Assembly (NCBI GenBank): GCA_964606325.1
Contig: CAZSGE010000104.1
Coordinates: 1-5,195 of the forward strand
Reading direction: 5' to 3'
Origin: Berkiella sp964606325
GTDB lineage: Bacteria; Pseudomonadota; Gammaproteobacteria; Berkiellales; Berkiellaceae
Length of the DNA: 5,195 nucleotides
Shown here: piece after piece, positions 1 to 4,891 of the stretch
How the letters are laid out: each line of letters begins with the position of its first letter
How positions within the stretch are numbered: the stretch's first letter is position 1
Translations under genes and position numbers: made by a program
Notes under the pieces: generated by a model
Databases searched by the model: none
What the model saw: only the letters and a program-made list of their open reading frames with translations
Told to the model about the DNA's origin: nothing

Positions 1-249
1 CAAAATAGCTTCAAAGATGAAATAGCAAAATGTAAGGAATCAATAAATAAAATTATATCAAAAGATCCAAATTATAAAGGGAAACTTATTTATTTTATCA
101 AAGAATTAGACTCTAAGGCGAGCAAAAATGAAGTTGATACTTTATATAAAAGTATTGAATCAGAACTTAAAAGTGATGAAAAGCAAGCAATCACAAATTT
201 AATTGATGCTTTAGGTAAACCTAAAGAAAGGCAAAGCCAGCGTATATAA
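1..249 (+). CDS. 3' end of an unidentified lysine-rich protein (partial)
   Basis: Frame 1 is open from the first base to a TAA at 247-249, giving the last 82 residues of a protein that begins outside the window. The fragment starts QNSFKDEIAKCKES and ends GKPKERQSQRI. It is hydrophilic and rich in Lys, Glu, Ser and Ile, with no membrane segment or catalytic motif I recognise, and it reads as mostly helical. Its DNA is clearly more AT-rich than the recombinase gene that follows, which suggests a different origin. It converges on the minus-strand recombinase gene, with 79 bp between the two stop codons and no obvious terminator there. I do not recognise the family. A secreted or effector-type protein is possible in a Legionella-like host, but nothing visible proves it. 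The long uninterrupted frame with consistent AT-rich codon use supports real coding. Confidence 0.6.
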   Translation, partial: QNSFKDEIAKCKESINKIISKDPNYKGKLIYFIKELDSKASKNEVDTLYKSIESELKSDEKQAITNLIDALGKPKERQSQRI

Positions 250-328
250 ATCAAAGTTGCGAAGTAGGGCTACAAAATGCTGAAGATTGATTACCTGCAT
301 GGTTAACAACAACTGAAGAATTAGCAGT

Positions 329-1390
329 TTAATCAGGGGAATAAGATGATTTATCTTTTTGAAGAATCACAAGAGCCGCATTGGCTTCAAAACGTAGTCC
401 CTCTTCGATGTAACCAAGTACGGTTCCTTCATGTCGCCAGCGTCCCTGGCGCATAATAGATACAAAAGATGCGCCTTTACGACTTGCTGTTGTTGCAAAT
501 CCACGGCGCATGCTATGGCTACTGTAATTTTCTGGATTAGGAAGCTGACAACTGGTTGCAATCGTTTTTATAATTGTGCTGATGCTTTTGCTGCTTAATG
601 GCTTCGATCCAATATTTTGATATCTATCGACTTCACGGAAGATGTATCCCTCCTGAATGCTAGCTTTTTCACACCAGGTTTTGAGTGCCTTTACAGGGCA
701 TAAAGCATCATCTCCATAAGGGAGTGCACAATACTGGCCTGTGCCTGTTTGGTCTGTTTTAGAACGAGGTATTAAGATTTCCATGCCTTCCGGCATAAAT
801 GTGATCTGCTCCATTTTGATGTTAATGAGTTCACTGACCCTAAGAGCACCAAAGAAACCAATTTGCAGGATGGCATTATTTCGCCACATGGCTAACGTAT
901 CTTGTTGCCTCATGAATTGGACCATGCAGTGGAGATGTTCTACCGTCAATGCAGTTGCTTTTTGTTTTGGCTTACCATGTACATGCATGATCCCCGTTAG
1001 TGTCTTACGTACTAAAGGATAAGAAGTAGGATCAACAAAACCTTGATAGGTATGCCAGTGCTTTATGGCAGTTAATCTTCTCACGAGAGTGCGAGGGTTT
1101 AACTGAGTAGCAAGCTCCTGCAAATAGCGAATAATAATCTCCGGTGAAGTCGGTAATAGCCCCCCCCAATCAGCAAAGTGTTTAATATCATTTTGATACG
1201 CTTTGCGGGTGTTATGGCTGGTGGCTGCATGAATATAAGGATTGTTTGTACCTGGCGAGAGTGAACTCAGATAGGTTTCTGTCACTTTTGCAATTTCAGT
1301 AAATTTTTCCGCCTTTAATTTTTCCAAAATAATACTCTCAATAGCGTTTTCTACAGCTGGACATGAATCATACCTTGAAATTTTAAACAT
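329..1390 (-). CDS. Tyrosine site-specific recombinase (integrase / TnpS-like resolvase)
   Basis: This 353-residue protein is a complete lambda-integrase/XerCD-type recombinase, which cuts and rejoins DNA through a 3'-phosphotyrosine. Residues ~55-135 form the N-terminal core-binding (SAM-like) domain and ~145-340 the catalytic domain. The active-site set is visible: Arg184 in GALRVSEL, Lys211 in PRSKTD, His292 and Arg295 in HSMRR, Trp318 in QGRWRH, and Tyr327 in VLGYIEE. Trp318 lies nine residues before the tyrosine, as Trp does in Cre, where Xer proteins have His. No residue is missing, so the enzyme should be active. It is divergent from the KfrA-like gene at 1509, a pairing typical of TnpS/TnpT transposon resolution modules. 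Integration of a genomic island or plasmid dimer resolution are alternatives. The ATG at 1388-1390 lacks a clear Shine-Dalgarno, so the start is only moderately certain. A C8 run at 1160-1167 lies within codons 75-78. Confidence 0.95.
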   Translation of the reverse strand: MFKISRYDSCPAVENAIESIILEKLKAEKFTEIAKVTETYLSSLSPGTNNPYIHAATSHNTRKAYQNDIKHFADWGGLLPTSPEIIIRYLQELATQLNPRTLVRRLTAIKHWHTYQGFVDPTSYPLVRKTLTGIMHVHGKPKQKATALTVEHLHCMVQFMRQQDTLAMWRNNAILQIGFFGALRVSELINIKMEQITFMPEGMEILIPRSKTDQTGTGQYCALPYGDDALCPVKALKTWCEKASIQEGYIFREVDRYQNIGSKPLSSKSISTIIKTIATSCQLPNPENYSSHSMRRGFATTASRKGASFVSIMRQGRWRHEGTVLGYIEEGLRFEANAALVILQKDKSSYSPD

Positions 1391-1443
1391 GGATACGCAT
1401 AATCAAAATTATCTGAAGCCAGAATTGTTAAAAATTACCTATC

Positions 1444-1472
1444 TTAAAATTATAATAATAACGTTATATAAT
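1444..1472 (+). promoter_or_regulatory. Sigma-70-like promoter for the KfrA-like gene
   Basis: A perfect -10 box, TATAAT, lies at 1467-1472. A 4/6 -35 match, TTAAAA, lies 17 bp upstream at 1444-1449. Transcription would start near 1479, giving a ~30-nt leader before the ATG at 1509. A weak GGAAA ribosome site lies at 1501-1505. The -10 box occupies the spacer of the inverted repeat at 1460-1482, so a protein bound to the repeat would block it. Confidence 0.5.
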
Positions 1473-1477
1473 GTGTA
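1449..1477 (-). promoter_or_regulatory. Sigma-70-like promoter for the recombinase gene, overlapping the opposite one
   Basis: Read on the minus strand, TATAAT occupies 1454-1449 and TACACA (4/6 match to TTGACA) occupies 1477-1472, with a 17-bp spacer. Transcription would start near 1442, about 50 nt before the recombinase ATG at 1390. It almost completely overlaps the plus-strand promoter at 1444-1472, so the two cannot easily be occupied at once. AT-richness makes chance matches easy, hence modest confidence. Confidence 0.4.
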
Positions 1478-1482
1478 ACGTT
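1460..1482. repeat. Inverted repeat AACGTTA-N9-TAACGTT: candidate operator or recombination core site
   Basis: AACGTTA at 1460-1466 and TAACGTT at 1476-1482 are perfect 7-bp inverted arms around a 9-bp asymmetric spacer, TATAATGTG. The left arm also lies in a 10-bp palindrome, ATAACGTTAT, at 1458-1467. The repeat lies between divergent recombinase and KfrA-like genes and overlaps both predicted promoters. Two readings fit: an operator for autoregulation by the KfrA-like protein, or the crossover core bound by the recombinase (arms flanking a short asymmetric spacer, as in loxP or dif). The symmetric arms are shorter than in typical core sites. A second small repeat, ATAAT-CAAA-ATTAT, lies at 1399-1412, nearer the recombinase start. 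Confidence 0.55.
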
Positions 1483-1508
1483 TGACGATACAAAAATAAT
1501 GGAAACTT

Positions 1509-2567
1509 ATGAGCCGTCCTGGTGTAACTTATTTAGAAGTCGCTAATGTAGCCCAGCAACTAATGGTTAGCGGACAAGAACCCACGATAGAACGCATTCG
1601 TGCACACCTTAAAACAGGTAGCAATAGTACTATTGGCGCTCATTTACGAAATTGGCGAGAGAAACAAGATCCTCTGCAACAATTAGCCACAAAGGAAAAA
1701 ATACCTGATGAATTGATTGTATTACTCAAGGGGTTATGGGAACGGGTTATGTCGCAAGCAGAGGAGCGGGTGGAAGTCATTAAAAATGATACTCAGCAAG
1801 CTCTAAAGCAACATAATCAAACTATCCAAGAACTAGAGCAGGCAAACGCGAGGCTACAGCAATCAGAAAACCAGCTAAAACAGACCAGTGACGGGTTAGC
1901 TCAGGAAAAACTTGCTCTGGAGCAAATTATTACCGTTGCGCGTACCGAAATAGTAGCTTTGCAAATCAAACAGGATGGTCTCTTACAGCAACTAGCTGAC
2001 AAACAGACGCGTGTTGAAGAGCTACATAAACAAAATCGACAAACCCAAGCCAATTTAGAGCACTATCGGGCTGCCTCATTGGAACAGCGTCAGCTCGATC
2101 AACAACGCGCAGAGCAACAGCAGCGAGAACTTACTCAAACAGTCCAGCAACTTAAATTAGAAAATGAATCACTCCGTCAACAAAAAATAGACTTGCAGCA
2201 ACTTCAGGAACAACTACAATCTGCCCAAAATAACATGCAGCACAAGCTTACCGAAGTATCCTTGCATGCCGAGTCAGTTTCTGCTCAGTTAATAGAAGCC
2301 AATAAAGCATTAACTCAGAAATCAGAATCGCAGCAACACTGGCAAATACAGCATGAAAAGCTATATGCCAAGTGGGAAGAGCAAATGAATATAACCAATG
2401 ATCTGAAAACACGGAACGCCGTTTTATTACAAGAAATAGTAGCAATGAAAATAAAGCTAGATGATATTGGCGAGCTCAATAAAGCATTGGCCCATGATAA
2501 ATGGATTTTAGGGCAGGAAAAAGCCCAGCTGTTTGGACAGTTAAAACAATTACAAACAGTGCTATAA
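1509..2567 (+). CDS. KfrA-type DNA-binding coiled-coil protein (TnpT-like)
   Basis: This 352-residue protein has two parts. Residues ~6-52 match the KfrA N-terminal DNA-binding domain (a helix-turn-helix). The typical pattern is visible: VTYLEVANVAQQL, then GQEPTIERIRAHLKTGSNSTIGAHLRNW. Residues ~70-350 are a long, glutamine- and glutamate-rich coiled coil with many Leu heptads, no membrane segment and no catalytic motif. KfrA proteins are plasmid-encoded autoregulators that bind operator repeats and oligomerise through the coil; TnpT of Tn4651-type transposons has a similar build and helps the TnpS recombinase resolve cointegrates. Divergence from a tyrosine recombinase, 118 bp apart across an inverted repeat, favours the TnpT-like role. 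A stand-alone plasmid KfrA is the alternative. The ATG at 1509 is supported by the family's usual N-terminus and a GGAAA six bases upstream through its last A's. The length is near that of known KfrA/TnpT proteins. Confidence 0.85.
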   Translation: MSRPGVTYLEVANVAQQLMVSGQEPTIERIRAHLKTGSNSTIGAHLRNWREKQDPLQQLATKEKIPDELIVLLKGLWERVMSQAEERVEVIKNDTQQALKQHNQTIQELEQANARLQQSENQLKQTSDGLAQEKLALEQIITVARTEIVALQIKQDGLLQQLADKQTRVEELHKQNRQTQANLEHYRAASLEQRQLDQQRAEQQQRELTQTVQQLKLENESLRQQKIDLQQLQEQLQSAQNNMQHKLTEVSLHAESVSAQLIEANKALTQKSESQQHWQIQHEKLYAKWEEQMNITNDLKTRNAVLLQEIVAMKIKLDDIGELNKALAHDKWILGQEKAQLFGQLKQLQTVL

Positions 2568-2604
2568 GCATAAATTTCAAGAAAAATAACAAAAAACCTT
2601 GAAT

Positions 2605-2641
2605 GGTTAAAAATTTTACTGGGAAAATTAAATTTTAAACC
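2605..2641 (+). terminator. Weak candidate terminator hairpin after the KfrA-like gene
   Basis: GGTTAAAAATTT at 2605-2616 can pair with AAATTTTAAACC at 2630-2641 with one mismatch, leaving a 13-nt loop. T-rich stretches follow at 2647-2651 and 2659-2664. The stem is almost all A-T pairs and the T-run is not immediately adjacent, so this is a weak terminator candidate; it could be chance in AT-rich DNA. Confidence 0.25.
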
Positions 2642-2793
2642 CGAGATTTTTATCTAGATTTTTTAATTCAAGAATGGTGCGGGTCTTCTTGTGTAACTGC
2701 TATAAACGAGCAAGTTAATAATGCTGTTTTATCAAGCTTTCTGCTCTACAGAAATAACTGAATTGCCGCTTAATTTTTAAATACCTTGATTTT

Positions 2794-2809
2794 ATTAGTA
2801 GTATTAGTA
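2794..2809 (+). repeat. Tandem direct repeat ATTAGTA x2, 9-bp period, upstream of the peptide promoter
   Basis: ATTAGTA occurs at 2794-2800 and 2803-2809, spaced by GT. If the promoter at 2822-2849 is correct, the repeats lie about -62 to -47 from the start of transcription, where activators bind. Many bacteriocin operons are controlled by regulators that bind direct repeats just upstream of the -35. The position fits, but the repeat is short and could be chance. Confidence 0.35.
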
Positions 2810-2821
2810 AAACGATAGGCC

Positions 2822-2849
2822 TTGCTATTTGAATGAAAGAAAGTAGAAT
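2822..2849 (+). promoter_or_regulatory. Candidate promoter of the double-glycine peptide operon
   Basis: TTGCTA (4/6) at 2822-2827 and TAGAAT (5/6) at 2844-2849 are separated by 16 bp. Transcription would begin near 2856, leaving a ~22-nt leader with the AGGCGG ribosome site at 2868-2873 before the ATG at 2878. This promoter would exclude the upstream in-frame ATG at 2833, consistent with the leader-peptide evidence. Confidence 0.4.
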
Positions 2850-2877
2850 CCAAGCATTTTATTTTTTAGGCGGTCTT

Positions 2878-3201
2878 ATGAAAGAACTGTTGAGTTATCA
2901 AACACAAATCGTTTCAGGTGGTTTAGATGGTCTATCCCTAGGGATCTGTGCCTTATCTGGTTTTTCCGCGTGGGATTATGATAAAACCAAAATCTATATG
3001 ACCTCATTTAATGGGATTGCCGGAATGATAAACGGGGCATTCCCAACTGCTGAGGTAGTGGCTACTTTAGGTTTAACACCTTTTTCAGGTGCTATATTAG
3101 GCTTAGTACTTGGTTCGGGATTTGGTTTATTATACGGTCATTATGGTTATCAGCTTGGGCAATACATGTTGATGCAATACGACCAGCCACAAGGTATATA
3201 A
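2878..3201 (+). CDS. Double-glycine leader bacteriocin-like peptide A
   Basis: The 107-residue product starts with the 15-residue leader MKELLSYQTQIVSGG, the same length and ending as the colicin V leader (MRTLTLNELDSVSGG). Cleavage after Gly15 would give a 92-residue mature peptide. Its second half is hydrophobic with a strict glycine zipper at G71, G75, G79, G83 and G87, then GYQLGQY. Such GxxxG runs let helices pack in membranes and are a hallmark of two-peptide bacteriocins. I chose the ATG at 2878 over the in-frame ATG at 2833 because AGGCGG (2868-2873) sits four bases upstream, and because it puts the leader at the N-terminus; the longer form would add 15 residues before it. The partner gene starts one base after the stop and has a related C-terminus. 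Export would need a CvaB-like peptidase transporter, not present here. A role in killing is inferred from these features only; a double-glycine-exported signal or adhesion peptide is the alternative. Confidence 0.75.
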   Translation: MKELLSYQTQIVSGGLDGLSLGICALSGFSAWDYDKTKIYMTSFNGIAGMINGAFPTAEVVATLGLTPFSGAILGLVLGSGFGLLYGHYGYQLGQYMLMQYDQPQGI

Positions 3202-3202
3202 G

Positions 3203-3493
3203 ATGAAAGCTTTAACTCAAAAAGAAATACAAGCCGTAACCGGCGGTTTTACATCCTTTATAATATCTTTTGTTGCTGGAAAAAATAATCTGGACTATGA
3301 GATAACAAAAGAGAACGGCCGAATGGTAGAGTCCTATGTCGGGGCAATATCAGCTGCAATGATTGCATTTCCACTTGGAATAATTATATCCCCAATCACA
3401 GCGCCATTAGGATACGGTTTTGGTTATCTGATCGGTCATGTGGAGGCAGTGATAGGTTATAAAATTGGGCAATATTGGCAAGAAGGACCATAA
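3203..3493 (+). CDS. Double-glycine leader bacteriocin-like peptide B
   Basis: The 96-residue product opens with MKALTQKEIQAVTGG, a near-textbook double-glycine leader (compare colicin V's MRTLTLNELDSVSGG). Cleavage would give an 81-residue mature peptide. The mature part has a polar stretch around residues 27-44 and a long hydrophobic segment at ~46-78, ending in a glycine zipper at G70, G74 and G78, and then GYKIGQYW. The pattern LG-x-GFG-x-L-x-GH, then GY-x-IGQY, is shared with peptide A, so the two genes probably arose by duplication and act as partners. AAGG at 3191-3194 lies eight bases before the ATG, inside the end of gene A. The one-base gap implies one transcript and matched synthesis. 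An immunity-protein reading is less likely because it carries its own export leader. No clear terminator follows. The precise bacteriocin subclass is not resolved. Confidence 0.78.
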   Translation: MKALTQKEIQAVTGGFTSFIISFVAGKNNLDYEITKENGRMVESYVGAISAAMIAFPLGIIISPITAPLGYGFGYLIGHVEAVIGYKIGQYWQEGP

Positions 3494-3541
3494 AATTGGT
3501 TCGATAGCCTCCGAAATTGCATAGAATTAGTATTTGGGAAT

Positions 3542-3556
3542 TTGTTAAGGTAACAA
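3542..3556. repeat. Small palindrome TTGTTA-AGG-TAACAA in the convergent gap
   Basis: TTGTTA at 3542-3547 and TAACAA at 3551-3556 are perfect inverted arms with a 3-nt centre. It lies between the convergent peptide operon and the ATPase gene, flanked by a 9-bp direct repeat, ATAGAATTA, at 3521-3529 and 3560-3568. With no T-run it is not a classic terminator. It could be a protein-binding site or scar. Confidence 0.3.
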
Positions 3557-3573
3557 GTAATAGAATTAATCTA

Positions 3574-3614
3574 GGGCAGGGCGAGATGATTATATTAGAA
3601 CACTTCGCCTGCCC
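3574..3614. terminator. GC-rich hairpin overlapping the ATPase stop codon; possible bidirectional terminator
   Basis: GGGCAGGGCGAG at 3574-3585 pairs with CTTCGCCTGCCC at 3603-3614, with one bulged G and a weak pair near the loop. The stem holds seven consecutive pairs (GGGCAGG/CCTGCCC) and stands out in AT-rich DNA. The right arm encodes the ATPase C-terminus (Gly-Glu-Val-Phe region), and the stop at 3595-3597 lies in the loop. It is well placed to end both convergent transcripts, but neither side has a T-run, so termination is uncertain. Confidence 0.35.
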
Positions 3615-4767
3615 ATAAATTCTTCAAAAATGTCTGCCAAGGTTGAATTAAAATGGTTAAATTCTCGTTTACCTGGAGCATTCTGGGGCGACTATCTTGA
3701 GAAACAACAATAGCTTGCGCTTTAGGGTGTTCCTCACAGAATGCAATTAAACCCTTTAAATCTTGCTGATGAACTTGTTCGCTAAGTTTTACCTCAATGG
3801 CCAATTTAGCTTGCCCTAAAATAAAATCGACTTCTAAGCCTGTTTTAGTACGCCAATAAGTAATATCTATGCGTTTTCGATTCAATCCAATATAGGCCAT
3901 TAATTCCATTAAGATAAAATGCTCAAAGCTTCTGCCAGCAGCGATACCCTTTAAACTGGTGACTTGTTGTTTTGATAGATAATTAGCTACGCCAACATCA
4001 AACAAATAAAATTTAGGTGTAGCAGTAATAATGTCACGCTTGATTTTTTTTCGATAGGGGTAAACATGAAAACCAAGTAGCGTGTCTTCTAGGATTTGAA
4101 AGTGGCCTTGAACAGTGCTGCGGTCAATACCACAATCGCGGGCAATATTGTTAACATTGATCATCTCACCATTACATAGACCAACCACATCTAAAAACCG
4201 GGCAAACCCTGCCAAATTACGCACCAAACCTTCATTACGAATTTCATCTGTTAAATAAATGTCGATATAAGCTTGAAGTCTATCTTGAATATAAGTGGGT
4301 TCACTTTGATAGTGATTTGGAATTAAGCCATTTTGCAATGCTCGTAATAAATCGAAATCTGGTATTTCAGAAGAAACTAAAGGATAAAAATGATAAACCC
4401 AAGCTCTGCCACCTAAAAGATTGGTAGATGATGTTTTGAGCTTTCGAGCACTTGAACCACATAGAATAAATTGCGCGTTTGTATTTTCAATTAACCAATG
4501 CACTTCATTCAGTAGGTCGGGTACTTTCTGTATCTCATCAATGATAATAGGGTGCTTTAATTGCTTTTCAGATAAAGCCAAAACTTCTTCACGAAGTAAA
4601 TAGGGCGCTTTTGTGAGCCTAATAATTTCATGGGTATTTAATAAATCATAATATACTGAATGTTTAAAATGGTGTTTTAAGAAATAGGATTTGCCTGTTT
4701 GCCTGGCTCCCCATAAAAACGCAGATTGTTTTGGTGGCAAGTCAAGGTGACACTTTCTAGTATACAT
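3595..4767 (-). CDS. DUF4143-type AAA ATPase
   Basis: This 390-residue protein belongs to the widespread AAA_14/DUF4143 ATP-binding family. Residues 20-27 are the Walker A loop, GARQTGKS, and 74-79 the Walker B strand with Asp77-Glu78 (IIIDEIQK). ILCGSSARKLK (~101-111) is the family's sensor-like motif. A winged-helix-like stretch covers ~200-240, followed by KFYLFDVGVANYL (~252-264). The C-terminal part has GLEVDFIL and AIEVKLS, with Asp314, Glu325 and Lys327 fitting a PD-(D/E)XK nuclease-like pattern. The biochemical role of the family is poorly known; prokaryotes often carry it in accessory DNA. I chose the ATG at 4767 rather than the TTG at 4800 because the promoter at 4801-4829 would start RNA downstream of the TTG, and because family members usually begin just before the R-x-L-x-L-P stretch. 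No Shine-Dalgarno is visible. It faces the peptide operon, so it is not co-transcribed with it. Confidence 0.9.
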   Translation of the reverse strand: MYTRKCHLDLPPKQSAFLWGARQTGKSYFLKHHFKHSVYYDLLNTHEIIRLTKAPYLLREEVLALSEKQLKHPIIIDEIQKVPDLLNEVHWLIENTNAQFILCGSSARKLKTSSTNLLGGRAWVYHFYPLVSSEIPDFDLLRALQNGLIPNHYQSEPTYIQDRLQAYIDIYLTDEIRNEGLVRNLAGFARFLDVVGLCNGEMINVNNIARDCGIDRSTVQGHFQILEDTLLGFHVYPYRKKIKRDIITATPKFYLFDVGVANYLSKQQVTSLKGIAAGRSFEHFILMELMAYIGLNRKRIDITYWRTKTGLEVDFILGQAKLAIEVKLSEQVHQQDLKGLIAFCEEHPKAQAIVVSQDSRPRMLQVNENLTILIQPWQTFLKNLWAGEVF

Positions 4768-4800
4768 AGAGGAAAAACCATATAACGCTGTTATCCTCAA

Positions 4801-4829
4801 ATAGTAATACTAAATGTGGTTTGTGTCAA
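4801..4829 (-). promoter_or_regulatory. Sigma-70 promoter of the ATPase gene
   Basis: On the minus strand, a perfect TTGACA (plus-strand 4824-4829) is followed by a 17-bp spacer and TACTAT (plus-strand 4801-4806), a 4/6 -10 match. RNA would start near 4794, giving a ~27-nt leader to the ATG at 4767. This is among the best promoter matches in the window and helps decide the start codon of the ATPase. Confidence 0.6.
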
Positions 4830-4844
4830 CATATAGTTGGCGTC

Positions 4845-4891
4845 TGTTACAAGCAATGATAAATAACTTGCTTAATATCAATATGTTACAA
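4845..4891. repeat. Repeat cluster upstream of the ATPase promoter
   Basis: TGTTACAA occurs at 4845-4852 and 4884-4891 as a direct repeat 39 bp apart. Between the copies are two overlapping inverted repeats: AAGCAA at 4851-4856 with TTGCTT at 4868-4873, and TGATA at 4857-4861 with TATCA at 4876-4880. The cluster begins 16 bp upstream of the -35 box of the ATPase promoter, so regulator binding is plausible. A further inverted repeat, AGGTGC/GCACCT, lies at 4899-4904 and 4923-4928. Confidence 0.35.

Larger units (their letters stand above)
2568..2821. other. Intergenic control region between the KfrA-like gene and the peptide operon
   Basis: About 310 bp separate the KfrA-like stop from the operon start at 2878, with no credible gene. 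The left half is very AT-rich and holds short repeats: TTCAAGAA at 2576-2583 and 2667-2674, CTTGAA inverted at 2598-2603, GAATGGT at 2601-2607 and 2672-2678, and AGATTTTT at 2644-2651 and 2656-2663. A tight hairpin, TTTCTG-CTCTA-CAGAAA, lies at 2738-2754 without a following T-run, so it is more likely a protein-binding site than a terminator. The right end carries a direct repeat and promoter listed separately. Confidence 0.6.

Noticed and set aside
250..328. Short frame ending LPAWLTTTEELAV as a gene remnant
   Set aside because: It is too short, preceded by an in-frame stop, and matches no family I recognise.
367..561. 64-residue minus-strand open frame
   Set aside because: It overlaps the recombinase C-terminal region, including His292, Arg295 and Tyr327, in another frame.
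741..1022. 93-residue plus-strand open frame
   Set aside because: It lies wholly inside the recombinase gene on the opposite strand, whose catalytic motifs are intact; its sequence looks like an antisense shadow.
2248..2445. 65-residue minus-strand open frame with hydrophobic character
   Set aside because: It is the antisense shadow of the glutamine-rich coiled coil; such codons read backwards give hydrophobic residues.
2675..2695. CGCACCA on the minus strand as a tRNA 3' end and attachment site
   Set aside because: No T-loop or acceptor stem pairing is found nearby, so it is a chance match.
2863..2877. FLGG in the longer form of peptide A as an alternative double-glycine site
   Set aside because: These codons are the AGGCGG ribosome site for the ATG at 2878; the residues before them do not resemble a GG leader.
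4421..4603. 60-residue plus-strand open frame
   Set aside because: It overlaps the Walker B and sensor region of the ATPase gene on the opposite strand and has no ribosome site or domain.
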